DNA of 64,000 nt from Escarpia spicata (Eukaryota; Annelida; Polychaeta; Sabellida; Siboglinidae): the NCBI GenBank assembly GCA_963995525.1, contig OZ023208.1:20065661-20129660 (forward strand), written 5' to 3'. The translations under genes were made by a program, and so were the position numbers. Numbering within the stretch: position 1 is the first letter of the stretch; the number at the start of each line of letters is the position of its first letter. Positions 12,301 to 24,600 of the stretch are shown here, piece after piece. A model generated the notes under the pieces. That model had not been told where the DNA came from and made no database searches. It saw only the letters and a list, made by a program, of their open reading frames with translations.

Positions 12301-14366
12301 ATTATAAAACAGAGTTTGATCTCTGTTCAGGTTGTGTCTGTCCATCCAGCATATCTCCGTCAGTTTCGCATGTATGGGGCTAAAATTGTGTGGGCATGCT
12401 AGCCCTTTTGGGTGGTTAGTAGATTTAAACTTTTGTTTCACCTGGTAACCTTGGTGGGATTTGGATCTTGGCGGATTCAACATAATTTTTCTTTCAATCT
12501 TAACATAGAAACAGTAATACTTTCTACAGATATGTTGCGGAATGTACATAGACAGTTCGAATAGTTTTCAATTATTTGCAGTTAGTATGTGAATGCAAAT
12601 GCTAGCCAGGCTCAGGTTATAAGTCATATTACTGAGCACTACTATATAAGTTGACCAGAGGTGAGTCAATGTTTCAAAGAAACAGTGTAACTCTTGTTAA
12701 CTAACTGAATGTTTTATAATGTATAGAGATCAAGGTTGTTCTAAAAACTAGGCCAGTGCAAGTACAAAAACTGATTGACAAGAGGCAAAAGTCTATACAG
12801 TATAATATATATCGTATTCGTTCTATTAAGCATACACGCCCTAATTAGTGTACACCACCTTTTTAGCAGCATCCGACGCTGTAACAGTGATCTCAATGCC
12901 AACCTTGACTGTTGAATCCCTCATTGTGTTTTAGTTTCTACCAATATCACACTAGATTCAAAGCTTGGTGATGAAACAGTATCGAAAGGTCCACCTAAAT
13001 TATTAGATTTGTTATGGTGTTCTGGTATCCTTTTGCTCATATGCGAGATGCATAAATCACTTGCCAGTCACGTCTGTTGAGATGGCTGTACTCGGGGGGG
13101 GGGGGGAACCCCAGGAACCAAAGAAAATGGGTGCACACCCCTGTACACTTATTGGAATGCAAAACTTGACATATTTCCGTGTCTCAAATGTTTTTTAAGC
13201 ATACAGTATGCATAATAGAACGAATATGGTAATTCTAATTTTTGAATATGTTTTTAAGAAATATATTAAATAGAAATGAACTATCGTGAAGAATGTTCAC
13301 TAAATTTTATAATTTATATTTGTTACCAGGAAACAAATTGTTTTCATGTGTGTCGGATGATCACAATGTGTGAATATTTATGTTTGCAGGAACATTTCAC
13401 ACGAAGGAAGACATCCTGGAGTTTGCCTCCCTCGGCAGCTACTGTGAATATGACTTGTTTGGTGTAGAGAATTCCCACTACCAGCTGCAGTCGTCCGTCG
13501 ATATGATCAGCGATGCTCAGAGGATCCAGCGAGTCAAGTGGCTCATCGAAGCTGGCTTCGATGATCGTGTTCTCATCTCACAAGACATTCACACCAAGCA
13601 CAGACTGGTAATTATATTTACAGATTTACTCGAGCAAAATTTATAAGCACAGCATGTGTTTTTCGAGAAGGTGCTAAAAGAAATTATCACAGGATAATCT
13701 GTAAATTTATATGCAAACTTTGGAGCGTTGTACGTGCATCTCCTCCGAGATGTCAAGGTCCACACATCTCCTTTGAGGTGTCAGCGCCTCTTTCTGTTTC
13801 CATGTGCTTCCTTCACTGATCTGCCAACTGGTGTTTCAGAAAACACAGAGATAGTTATTTAGAATATTATTTTCTTAATGTTTTTTATGTGCATTGCTTT
13901 TCTGGAGGGCATTTCTCCTTCAATTGAGTGGCGTTGAATTCACCAGATAATGCCGATATAAACAAGTTGTTTGTTGCTTCTTGCATGGGTGTAAGCTGGT
14001 AATCTGAATATCATGCCAACATGATCTGTGTACACCGTTTAAGGATCCTTATAAGGAATGGTATGCCCATAGTTACAGAGATTAGACAATGACATAATGT
14101 AGTAATTAGAATCACAGAGGATTTTACTTTCAACTCTTGAATCCTGTCATTACACGTCATATTTGTTTTGCGATTGAACCAGTCATTGTAAGTCTTGTAC
14201 TATAACCGGCTTCATTTATTTCTTTGTATAGATGAAGTATGGTGGACACGGGTATTCACACATCCTCATGAACATTCTACCAAAGATGCTGGAGCGAGGC
14301 ATCAGCCAAGAAACCATCGATAAGATTGTTGTGACAAACCCACAGCGCTGGCTTACCTTTAAATAG
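3388..14366 (+). CDS. PTER: Phosphotriesterase-related protein (PTER), complete, 8 exons
   Basis: Exons: 3388-3430, 8552-8711, 9249-9318, 10662-10773, 11379-11534, 11998-12162, 13390-13607, 14232-14366. All have GT/AG borders and compatible phases and give 352 aa (human PTER is 349). The start is the ATG giving [14 protein letters not shown], which matches the short N-terminus of vertebrate PTER. The protein is a TIM-barrel metal-dependent hydrolase of the amidohydrolase superfamily. The binuclear-metal ligands are all present: His30 and His32 (PHEHLS), Glu172 (IGEIGCSW), His204 (VIIHPGR), His233 (MSHLD) and Asp301 (SQDIHTK), a constant +3 offset from human. Mammalian PTER has been reported to hydrolyse N-acetyltaurine; the same substrate here is inference. 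The short first exon is separated by a 5.1-kb intron rich in mobile elements. No frame damage was seen. Confidence 0.94.
3431..5425. other. 5' part of PTER intron 1, nothing recognised
   Basis: AT-rich intronic DNA. Short ORFs on both strands (for example 4897-5118 minus and 5169-5390 plus) show no family I recognise. Confidence 0.4.
5426..5893. mobile_element. MITE with about 50-bp terminal inverted repeats
   Basis: The left end starts TGTCACGCTTACATTTATCT and continues through GGGTGTTAAAT to GGGTGACGTTT. The right end, reverse-complemented, starts TGTCACGGTGTCGCCTTACA and continues in the same order (TTTATCCGGGCGTTAAAT to GGGTGATGTTT), with one 5-6 bp insertion. A 3-bp CAT on both flanks is a possible target duplication. 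The 468-bp body is AT-rich and non-coding. It lies in PTER intron 1. Confidence 0.75.
6061..6165 (-). repeat. Inverted copy of the 197-bp PTER intron repeat
   Basis: Read on the minus strand, this segment matches the repeats at 7440-7990: TTATTTCTCGAGCAGCTCGA, then CCCATCA, AAATACAGGCAC, AAAACGAT and GATTTACTT in the same order. With the array at 7440-8110 it forms a large inverted arrangement with an arm-to-arm distance of about 1.3 kb. Confidence 0.75.
7090..7269 (+). CDS. Short ORF with a PHD/zinc-finger-like cysteine pattern
   Basis: 59 codons from ATG 7090 to TAA 7267-7269. The sequence holds C-x4-C (CASPTC), then NWINCENC and TAWWHLSC. The pattern Cys-x2-Cys-x3-WWH-x2-Cys is what is seen in PHD-like fingers, including those in ORF1 or N-terminal regions of some retroelements. 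The first Cys pair has an unusual spacing. The ORF lies inside PTER intron 1 between inverted repeat arms, so it is more likely a fragment of a mobile element than a cellular gene. Confidence 0.4.
   Translation: MKVEIKVTCASPTCHPTKSVQNWINCENCTAWWHLSCASVTKKPRNFYYNEYTRRLRNK
7440..8110 (+). repeat. 197-bp tandem repeat with palindromic modules
   Basis: TGCTCGATAAATAAC occurs at 7584, 7781 and 7978, exactly 197 bp apart each time. Each unit holds CATTTCCCATCAGAACGGA, a GGATTTACTTCA block, TGCACATGCATGCAC, then a palindromic module. Further single modules follow at 8030-8110. ORFs across it (for example 7643-7987) are repeat by-products. Confidence 0.85.
9040..9230 (+). repeat. Degenerate minisatellite, about 34 bp, PTER intron 2
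   Basis: Five or six loose copies of a unit containing AACACATGATTCCAACTTGA and a short CACCA or CTCCA block. It ends just before the acceptor of PTER exon 3 (9249). Confidence 0.6.
9405..10016. mobile_element. MITE with TTAA target duplication (Kolobok/piggyBac-like)
   Basis: The left end reads TTAA+AGGGAAACAG and the right end CTGTTTCCCT+TTAA, giving a perfect 10-bp inverted repeat inside a TTAA duplication. TTAA duplication is the hallmark of piggyBac and Kolobok elements; the AGGG terminus is closer to Kolobok. The interior has no transposase. It lies in PTER intron 3, directly before an RTE-type LINE fragment. Confidence 0.65.
10038..10585 (+). mobile_element. 5'-truncated RTE-type LINE, C-terminal part
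   Basis: Translation gives the familiar C-terminal signature of RTE-like reverse transcriptase ORFs: [60 protein letters not shown] and [10 protein letters not shown], broken by several stops. The element ends in a short ATGATGATGA tail. It lies in PTER intron 3 and is a dead copy. Confidence 0.85.
12809..13233. mobile_element. Candidate Tc1/mariner-like MITE
   Basis: The left end has CGTATTCGTTCTATTAAGCA. The right end, reverse-complemented, has CATATTCGTTCTATTATGCA, with TA at both flanks. A related segment (AAGCATCCATGCCCTAATAA) is at 23915-23990. A run of 11 G lies inside at about 13096. Located in PTER intron 6. Confidence 0.5.
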
Positions 14367-14393
14367 CATGGTTAAAAATCAGAAGTTAAAGCT

Positions 14394-14399
14394 AATAAA
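14394..14399 (+). terminator. Polyadenylation signal of PTER
   Basis: AATAAA 28 bp after the PTER stop codon. The short spacing gives a very short 3' UTR. A decayed LINE follows immediately. Confidence 0.6.
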
Positions 14400-14455
14400 T
14401 TGATTATATTATTACAATAATATTTACATATAGTACTGGTTAAATTAAGCAGATT

Positions 14456-17332
14456 ATGTTGGTAACTAAAGTTACTAAAAATCGAAAGTTAAACAGTAAT
14501 TGGGTGAAGTGTGAATTTTGTCAGACTACTTTTCACAAAATGAGTGCAAAATTAATGCAATATCAGTTTAGGTTAATTAAAAGAAAAACAATTCCATACT
14601 ATTATCCCTCTTGTTGCAGTGTTTTTCCTTTTCATAATATGATGAGTGATGATGAATATAAATTTGAAAATTCTCCAACGGAAGGAAATTGTGACATTTA
14701 CAGACTAGTTGATAAATGTTCTCATTTTAATTTAAACACCTTCAAATATTCTGATTACAACTGTTTTGATTTTGAAAATAATATTGATCCAATTAATAAT
14801 TTTTATAATAATTTATCATCGAAATGTGAGTACTATACTGATTCTCCATTCAATGAAAAAGTATGCAAAGTTAATGGATTGTCTTTCATACATTTTAACG
14901 CAAGAATTCTGAAAGCAAATTGGCCAAAAAATTAAGATTACCTTGTAGAGCTTAATCTGCAATTTGATATAATTGCCATTTATGAAACATGGGCAGAACT
15001 TGACTTACTAAATGACTTTAATATGTATAATTACAATGTTCACCACATAAAAAGAGGAGACCGAAAGGGTGGTGGTGTAGCCATCTACACACAAAAACAA
15101 CTCGAATGTAAACTGATTGAAACCAAATCTTTTGTTGTAGATAACATTTTAGAATGTGTTACTGTGGAAGTATCCTTAAAAGACCACACAAATATCACAG
15201 TCAATTGTTTGTACAAAATGCCAGGTTCAAATCTATAGATTTTTGTGAAAATATCTTATATGATGCGAAATCAGTGAAAACAATATTTTTGTGGTGATCT
15301 TAACATAGATTTGTTAAAGCATGAGGATCTTAGCAGTACCAAAAACGTCCTTGATCTGATGTACAGTTTGGGCCTTTACCCCTTAATTGATAAACCAACC
15401 AGAATAACAGAGTGCTCAGCTACACTAATTGATAATATATTTACAAATGAATTGAAACACAACCTTACTTGTGGTATTTTATTCAATGATACCAGTGATC
15501 ATTTACCAGTTTTTGCAATATGTGATTATTATATAAATAGAAAAGTCCTAAAAGAAGTTAATTATATTAGAATGATAACTGGAGACACATTGGTTTCATT
15601 TTCAAATGAATTAAGTTTACAATCCTGGAACACTGCTCGGAACACAAATGATGTTAATTATGTCTATAACAAATTCTTAAATATATTTATTAATATGTTT
15701 AACAAACAGTGCCCGGTAAACCAAGTTTTGATAAATTATTATGTTAAAAATAAACCTTGATTCACAAAGGGTTTAAAACCTGCCTGTGCTAAGAAAAAGA
15801 GGCTCTACAAAGCATTTATTATATCCAGATCTGGTGAAGCAGAACGCAAGTATAAAACTTAAAAAAAAAAAAATTGACAGCAATATTAAGACTCACTGAA
15901 AAAACTACTACAGCACACTGTTAAAAAACAAAGAAATAATGTCAAGGAAACTATTAAACAGTGTAAACAACTTAACACATCTTTGTATCCTGAATATTTT
16001 ATGAAAAATAACAAAATCATTTCGGACAAGACAGATATAGCAAATGAATTTAATACTTTTTTTTACACATGTTGGGCCTAATCTAGCAGAGCACAGTTCA
16101 TTACCTGCAAGGAATGTGTCTATTTATGATTATTTGGGAAAAAGACTAGAAAGTAGCATGTTTTAAGTCCAGTTAATGATCAAGAAATTATTAGAATCGT
16201 TCAACATTTCAAAACAAAAATGCCAACAGATTGTAATGGCATTAACATGAGTATGATTAAGAAAATAATTACTCGTATTGTAAAACCATTTAGTCATATA
16301 TGCAATGTATACTTTCAATCAGGTGTATTTCCAAGCAAAATGAAAATTGCCATAGTTGTTCCAGTTTTTAAATCTGGAGAAAAGGGTGTGTTTATAAACT
16401 ACAGACTAGCTATTTGTTACCACAATTTTCAAAAATACTAGAGAAACTATACAGTGATACGCTGAACAAACTCATAAACAAGTATGGTGTACTTTGTCCA
16501 AGCCAGTATGGCTTTAGATCTAACATGTCAACTTTTCTTGCTCTTCTAGAATTGGTTGAAGAAATTATCAGTGCACTTGATCATACAAACAATATGCTAT
16601 TGGCGTATTTGTTGATCTAAAAAAGCATTCGACACTGTTGATCATTATATGTTTATGTACTGTGCTGAAATATGGGGCAACACTCGACAAATGTTGAATG
16701 CCTAGGTAAAAAAAAAAAAAAGGTAATAAGGTTGCTATGCGGTGCTAAGAGATTGGACATACGTCAGGGTTATTGTATAATCTGCACAGTCTTAAAGTAC
16801 CTGATATAGTGGAGTTAAGAACTGCTATAATTATATCATAGTAAGGCATATCATAATCAATTGCCAAAGAATATACAACAGCTTTTCAGAATGCATGAAT
16901 CTGTCTGTGCGACCAGAAACGATCATAATTTTACACACTATTATGCGTGTACTAATTAAAAAAAGTATGTGTATCAATTAAAGCTGTTAAGCTCTGGAAT
17001 TCGTATGATAAATCACTAATTTGTTGTCCAAATATTCATCTTTTCAAAAACTGGTGTTGGGGTTTTATTATTATTAACTTCTTTTAAGAACGGCCTGCCT
17101 TGAAAGGTCATGAGAATTACGTTGTATGTATGGTGATGTCAAATGTGTAATTACAAATGGTGTTAAACAGTATTACGTATGTTTTTGATTAACAGGGCAA
17201 GTAATCATAAGTACTACACTTCTTCTTGCCCTTTTTCAACAACTGTATATAACTAATTTAATAATTTGCTATGTTATGCTTGTTGTTGTTGAAATAAAGT
17301 TTAATTCATTCATTCATTCATTCATCATTCAA
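14456..17332 (+). mobile_element. Decayed APE-type LINE (CR1/L2/Jockey group)
   Basis: One reading frame carries most of the protein, broken by in-frame stops and small indels. In order: a CxxC-type finger near 14500 (NWVKCEFCQTTFHK); the endonuclease start (SFIHFNAR, IIAIYETW) at 14880-14990; CGDLNIDLL near 15290; SDHLPVFAI near 15500; reverse transcriptase pieces at 16220-16620 (PVFKSGEKG, PSQYGFRSNMST, KAFDTVDH). The RT core after 16650 is deleted, including the catalytic YxDD. A C-terminal remnant leads to a 3' tail at 17200-17332 with TTGTTGTTGTTG, AATAAA and (ATTC)n. The same 3' end recurs at 61410-61875. It is dead. Confidence 0.85.
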
Positions 17333-17394
17333 CTATTTGAGTTTTACATAATGTGGTGTCTAATTGGAAATATGGGCCAAGAGGCCCTGAAGTC

Positions 17395-18135
17395 CTTTGG
17401 AGTTTGGGGGGCCCTGGGGAGGGTAGAATGATTCAATCAAATACAGATTTCTTGTGTATAGTGGCAGTACCACATGAAATGTCTACACAAAATCAGAGAA
17501 AAAGTTACTGAAATATTTGCACTATAAGCAGAGTGACGAGAATTTAAACAGGGCACCCATCAAGACTTAGTTTTGGAGAAAAGTCGATTTTAAAGTCGAG
17601 AATCATTATCCACATGACAAAAATTCAACATGGTATAACAATGAAGGCAACACTCGACACAGTGGTACTAGTTCACAGGGCTATTTTATTTCAGCAACTG
17701 CCTGTTTACTACAGTACATCAGTCCTTAAGGCAGAATCCAGTGCCCCTCAATGACACATCATTAATCTGGCCAATGCCATGGCATGCAGCCTGTGTAGTG
17801 CCTACTAGGTTGCAATCTCTTAAGGACACTGTCTTTTAGCAACCAATCCAACGTGTGACATACTACACTATATTACATCTCACCTGAGGTGCCCTGAGAA
17901 TGATTCAATCAAATACAGATTTATTGTGTATAGTGGCACTACCACATGAAATGTATATGTAAAATCAGAGAAAAAGTTACTGAAGAGTTTTTGAAAAAAA
18001 ATAGGCAAAATGTAAAAATTGCCACTTTGGGGGGCCCTGGGGGAGTTAGAATGATTCAATCAAATACAGATTTCTCGTGCATAGTGGCAGTACCCTAAGA
18101 TATGTCTACAAAATTAGAGAAAAAGCTGCCAGACG
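17395..18135 (+). repeat. Three copies of an approximately 100-bp repeat
   Basis: Copies near 17405-17515, 17895-17985 and 18030-18135 share ATGATTCAATCAAATACAGA followed by ATAGTGGCAGTACC and AGAGAAAAAG. Copies 1 and 3 are preceded by GGGGGGCCCTGGGG. The DNA between the copies is unrecognised. This is the intergenic region between the LINE and WDR70. Confidence 0.75.
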
Positions 18136-18692
18136 GTTTCTGAGATATGGCAGCTAATGGCGGATGGCGCACACAGAGTGATGGCATAAGTCTATAATTG
18201 GACCTTCGACCCAAAGGACTAAAAAGGCATGTGGCACATACCCAGGGATACTTAAATAGGCGCTTTAGTTGTCAAATGTTCAAGAGAGGACAATATATGC
18301 ATTACCACATTTATTATTGTATTTGTAATGAAAATAGAGAATTATTTTTAAAGGATTGTTTGGGAGTGTACGTAAAATAAGAAAATTTGAGGTTCTAAAT
18401 TCCTTTGCATCGCACTCGTTTCCAAGGAGGTCAACATATTCCTCTTGGCTAATGTAACAATCGCCCAATATTGTGTTTTGTACTAGAGCTGTTTTATATT
18501 TATCAACACATTTTAACATTAAAGTATTAAAAACTAGTAGTAGTAGTATTAAACACACATACATGTAAACGGGTAAACAAAATTGAATAATATCCAAAAA
18601 GATATCTCTGAAAATTGTCAAATTATGTCAATTCTCTGGTGTGCCTTCACGGTATGGATGTCACGATGTGAGAGGCGCGATACAACTTTACG

Positions 18693-21600
18693 ATGGACGA
18701 CGATTTAGAAGAAATGAAAACATTGAGAGGTACTAACATGCAATGGAGTAACTATGAAAAAACAATCATTGGGAAATAATATATCGTGTTTGTTGTTTAT
18801 TGGTTTCAAGTAATTTAATGATTAGTTTATACCATGTCGACAAATGTAATATTCCCTATTATCGCCACATCATCACTACGCTGTTTAGTCGACGGTACTA
18901 GTCTACCCGTCTAGAATCCACTAGTGTAGGCTACTCTATGAGTCTTCGGTTACGTAAATGTGATTGATAAAATTCCAGAATTGGACGTTATAACTTGAAT
19001 TTTGCCTAACTTTGATGCCACACACAGTCCAGTGCTTTAGTCTAAACGTTTAGTTCCACCATTCATTCATGATTCAACAACATCCCAGGCATGTCATACT
19101 ACGAAAATATTGTGTCTTAGCACACTTTTGAAGCCCAAATACAAATAGCGACCCGGTTTGCACTAGTCTACGCCGCTGCGGTCGTGCGTTACCACATCGC
19201 CGGCGTAAAATTAGTGATATAGCAGCGAAATTGAGGTGGGTCCGGATTCGACACAAGAGCCCATAAAGTATGCTTAGTAAGATGTTTAAAAAGATGATTT
19301 GGACATTAAAACATGAAGTTTAGCATTGTTAAACAACTATTTGCGCAGTAGCCGAGTAGGCAGTACCAGTTCATAATAAAAAATCGAGCAAAATTCACCT
19401 AACCACGGGATACAATCAAATACAACAAAAACTGGGCTGATATAATCACCATGGATTTACACTAGGCCTGTTATAAAATATTGGGGCAGTGGTCGCGCGG
19501 TTAGAGTGCTGGACTGTCGTTTGGAGGAGCCAGGGTTCAAACACTGGTGCCAGCTGCTGTGTTGAAACTTGGGCAGATCGTTCACCCTGCGTTGCCAGTG
19601 TCTTTCGGAAAAGACCTCTAAGCCATTGGTCCATTCTATCTGGTGTCTATGTCAGGGGAAGTAAAAGACTCCACAGAGGGAAATGGAAAAAAACCTGTGA
19701 ACTCACACAGCGGTGGTCTCATTTCTCAAACCCATATGACAATAATGGTCAACTGCTTGACCGATGGTCATTAATGGAAGCAGAAGGAAATGGGTGGAAT
19801 TCACAGGACTGAATGGGGCACTGGGTGAAATCATCAACACCTCACTTGTTTGTTGAATACAGCAGAACCTTGCTGTAAAGGTCACCCTCGGGACTGGGCA
19901 AGAATTACCCGACGGGGCAAGGTGACCGCATTAGAGGGACTGATTTCCTATACTTTAGTGTGTATGGAAATAATTTCAGAATGCTAGTGTGACCTAATTT
20001 GCGAGGTGGCATTATTACCGAGGTGACCGTAAGGCAAGTTTCAGCTGTGTTACTGCTAGGCAAACAAGTGTGCCTCAAGATAACTATCTTCTGTCTGGTG
20101 TCTGACTGAGGTGAACTGCAAACACCTTGAAATTCTACCCATTTGAAACTGAATCGCACGCGGGCTGCTCACAGAGGGCACATGAAAGCACAACTGAAAT
20201 CTGAATCACTGATCTCAGATAGGTCATGTGAATGGTTTTTGTCAGGTAACTTTAGCGATATATACATGTGTAAGAATGCATATGGACATGACATGCACAT
20301 TTATTGATCTGTTTTTAAAATGGCATTTTGACGTGTCAAATTGGCTCAACTTTGTAGGAATTCAAGGGGCTTGCTTCAGATTCAGAGACCACACAGAAGG
20401 TGGTCAACATCATATTGTTTGCCTTATAATTGCCTACTTGAAGACTGACCAACACTATCAAGCAAGGCTAAAAGTCAAATGTATGAGGTTCTCCACCACG
20501 CAGGTCCTGACTATGGCTAACATAGGCATGGTTTATTTTCAGTGTTTTAAACTGTTTTCCTTTCTCTACTAAGACAAGAGTTAGTGAATTCACTACATGT
20601 TATACATTGTTATGCAGAATTATATTTAATTGTGAAGTTGTTTTTAATTATTATGTATTGTAATTTATAATACATAATAAAAAAAGTCACAATTCTTCGG
20701 AATAAGACCTAGTACAGTAGAACCTCAGTATTAAGGTCACCCTTGGTACTGGGCAAGTGACCTTGATTAGCGAGGTCACAGTGTTAATGGAACTAATTTC
20801 CTATACAAATTTTGGACAATCCTAGCCTAGGGTGATCTTAATTTGGAGGTGACCATATTTCTGAGGTGTCCGTAAAGCGAGGTTTGACTGTGCTTAGTTC
20901 TGTAATTCACATGAGACAGTAACTGAAGTTAATGTGTTAATATAAGGTCTTTTCACTTAAAAATAGACCAATCTTATAATTTGTCTGATGTTTCTGTCTT
21001 AGCCCATCGTGGCCTACAGAAGACAAGTGAGGAGGACGAAAACACAGAAGATATCTCAGCTACCATGGGATTTTCAAATTTTGGGGGTGAGCCTTTCTTT
21101 GATAATATTGAATGACTGACAGCTTCAAACCAGTACACAATTGATGGATCCACCACGCCGCAATTTGCTTACATCGTAATCCAAATTATGCATGTGACAT
21201 CCGTCACGTTTTGCCAACAATGTTGATAACGGTAATATGTGTGCATTATAATTACTAGCACAGCGTGACATCTGCTATCAAACATTCCCACATACAGTTG
21301 TCACTTTAAAAACTTTGCTTTCTGTTTTTGTCATAAAGAAAAGACATTTGTGGCCAGAATTTCAACAAAATATACAACAGAATGTCAACGCACCACATGT
21401 TTGACATCCATTTTTGGATGGCTTAACAGACCTTTCACTAGGCAACAAGTGACGTGAATGATAGGTTTTTAACTTCCTGCTTTGTTTCTAATTATTTTAA
21501 TGAGTTTGTTTCAGTGTCTGATTGTTTTTTAAAATGTCAGTACGATATGTTTGTCACTTTTTAGGTGCTAAAACTGCGAGGAAATTTGATTTCATGGCAA

Positions 21601-24600
21601 TGTTTGAAGAGACTAAGAAGACAGCAATTGAAAGAAGTCACGTGAAACTTGGTAAGTTCCTCAAGTGGTTTCGCTCATCACAACTCTAGTTGTTTGATGT
21701 CCATGTGTGCAATATGTGAATAATTTAAATAATTTTTGCAGTTGGTTTAATAAAAAAGTGTTCGTTTGCTGAAATGGTTGAAAGAGTTGAATTTGGTCAC
21801 TTTCCGGGCAGTCATTTAGTCTTTGCCTCTCAGAATTTGTTGGTGACATGATTTTAAAGGGAGGGAGGGAGGGAGGGAGGGAGGGAGGGAGGGAGGGAGG
21901 GAGGGAGGGAGGGAGGGAGGGAGGGAGGGAGGGAGGGAGGGAGGGAGGGAGGGAGGGAGGGAGGGAGGGAGGGAGGGAGGGAGGGAAAAAAGTCAACAAT
22001 ATCATCACAGAAACAAGTGCATATTTCTGTCTTCAAATTCATTTGAAGATACCAATTCATTCACTTCACACGAAGATGCCAATTTGAAAATCACTTGAAT
22101 TCATATTGATAGTATTTTTGCAGTGAGTCAAGTAGAACCAGAGGATAATGATGAAGAAGCAGGATCGTCATTGATGGCCAGAGCACAAATGGACAGTCGG
22201 TTGTCAGGGGATGCCTCTAGCAGTGACGGTGTTGGTCCTCCCATCCCCCAGAGGAAGCAGACAGTGGAGGAGGAGGAGGAGGAAGACGTGATTGGTCCAA
22301 TGCCCCCTCCTGCCAAGAAGGGAGGCGATGATGATGACGACAGTGAAGATGAGGAAGAGGTGAGACCATTAAGGGATAATCTCAAAAGTTCACAAACTCC
22401 AAAAATGTTATCCGTTTAGTTCAAACCCTCTAATAATATGTGGTGTGGGACTCATGGTTTTTATGATTCAAAATTGCTATTAACATCAGTTAGTATTAAC
22501 TTAATGTCTCGGTCGTTAGACTATAAGTACAGTGTTGAACTGTTGATTAAAAAATTAGGTATTATAAATATTCACATTAATCATAGGCCTATTTAGAATA
22601 CAAAACATGCACGTTCTGATCGCTCATATTGACTCGTATTCAGTGTCCTGATATACAGATTGTCTTTGTGTGCAATATTTTTATACTTATCAAGTGTATC
22701 AATCGTGCTTGCATCCACAGTCTTCACGTCTAGAATTGTCTCGTAACCAGAATCCTTGTATCCAAAATGTCCTTGTATGATATACGGAGAGTGCCCCATC
22801 AGTTGTAGTACACGCAGTGATGTGCCTCCCTTGTATTGTGCAGGGTCCAGCGAGCCAGATTCCATCCAGTCATGAAGTCTTCCTCAGTCATGGCAATAGA
22901 GTGGTGAGTATTGCTGTATATTTAATTCTATATATCATAAAACAGACTCGTGACTGTTTTTCTTTCTTTGTATTCTCACATCTTTGCCAGTTTCACATTC
23001 ATGAGGCTTGCTCAGGGGCCCATGGGATGGTACATATATGTTTAGTTTGTCAAATTTCCCTGAGGTAGGGATGTGGGGGTAAAATATTCCAAAGTACTGT
23101 AACAGAAGTTGCCACGTTGGTATTTTAATATTTTAAAGTAATCCTTTGTTTAATGTAAAGATAATAGTGATTCCTATAAGTCTCTACGTATGCAGCAATA
23201 TTAAATATTGTTTAGGTTATTTCAGTTTGTACCCCTGTGGAGTTGATATGACCGTGCTGCATAAATGTATTGAAAAGACTCATCGCTGACTGTTAGAATG
23301 TCACCTTGCTTTAAATGTAACTTGCTACATATTTGGTTTGCGTAAACTAAAGTCTGTTTTCATAAGTCAATACCCACTCGCTATGAGTTATTGACTGTAG
23401 GTGTCAGCACTAGCCCTGGACCCGTCTGGTGCAAGACTTGTTAGCGGTGGCTACGACTACGATGTCAAGTTCTGGGACTTTGCCGGCATGGACTCGTCGC
23501 TCCAGTCCTTCCGTACACTGCGGCCGTGCGAGTGGTGAGTTGCAGTAATCCCAGAATACACAACACACATCTGCTTCAAACACCTTGGCACCACCTACAC
23601 CATATACCACGGCACCACACAATGGGGCACCATGGCACCATATGCCGTGGCAACACACACCATGGGATTACACGCCATGGCACCATTACACTGCCGTGCT
23701 GCGTAACTCACCATATGTCCAAATCATCACCACGTACCATGGTCCCACATAAGACACAACTAGACTAGTAAACATCTGATTGTGCAGTGCCAAGTTTGAC
23801 CTATATAGTTTGACCTATATAGTTTGAACATAGGACCTCACATTTTCACGTTTCAGATCAAATAAGTGAGGAAATGGGGACTTTAAAAAACGGTTGACAT
23901 CTTAAAGGGTTAAGCATCCATGCCCTAATAATCATACACCCCCTTTTTATCAATGGTCAATTACTTATCTTGTAAATTTATATTATGGCATCCACAGTGT
24001 AGATACAGACACTATATTACGAGACATCACCTAGATGTAACGGTAGCAGCATCTGTCAATACACCAACATTTGTGTCACTTTAACTATTGTTACAGCCAC
24101 CAGATCAGATCCCTTGAGTACAGCCCCACAGGCGATATGATCCTGGTGGTGTCGGGCAATGCGCAGGCCAAGATCATTGACCGCGACGGCTTCGAAGTGA
24201 TGGAGTGTATCAAGGGAGACCAGTACATACACGACATGGCCAACACGAAGGTAGGTCCTTGTGGTATATAGACGACATGGCCAACACAAAGGTGGGCCCT
24301 CATAACATATAAAAGACATGGCCAACCCAAAGGTGGGCCCTCATAGTATATACACGACATGGCCAACACAAAGGTGGGCCCTCATAGTAAATACACGACA
24401 TGGCCAACACAAAGGTGGGCCATCATAGTATATACACGACATGGCCAACACAAGGGTAGGCCCTCATAATATATACACGACATGGCCAACACAAAGGTGG
24501 GCCCTCATAATATATACATGACATGGCCAACACATAGGTAGGCCCTCATAATATATACACGACATGGCCAACACAAAGGTGGGCCCTCATAATATATACA

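Noticed and set aside
14456..14935. 159-aa ORF as a cellular zinc-finger gene
   Set aside because: It continues in the same frame into APE endonuclease and RT sequence, so it is the start of a LINE.
19483..19556. Functional tRNA gene
   Set aside because: A and B boxes are present but the acceptor and anticodon stems do not pair well, and a SINE body follows.
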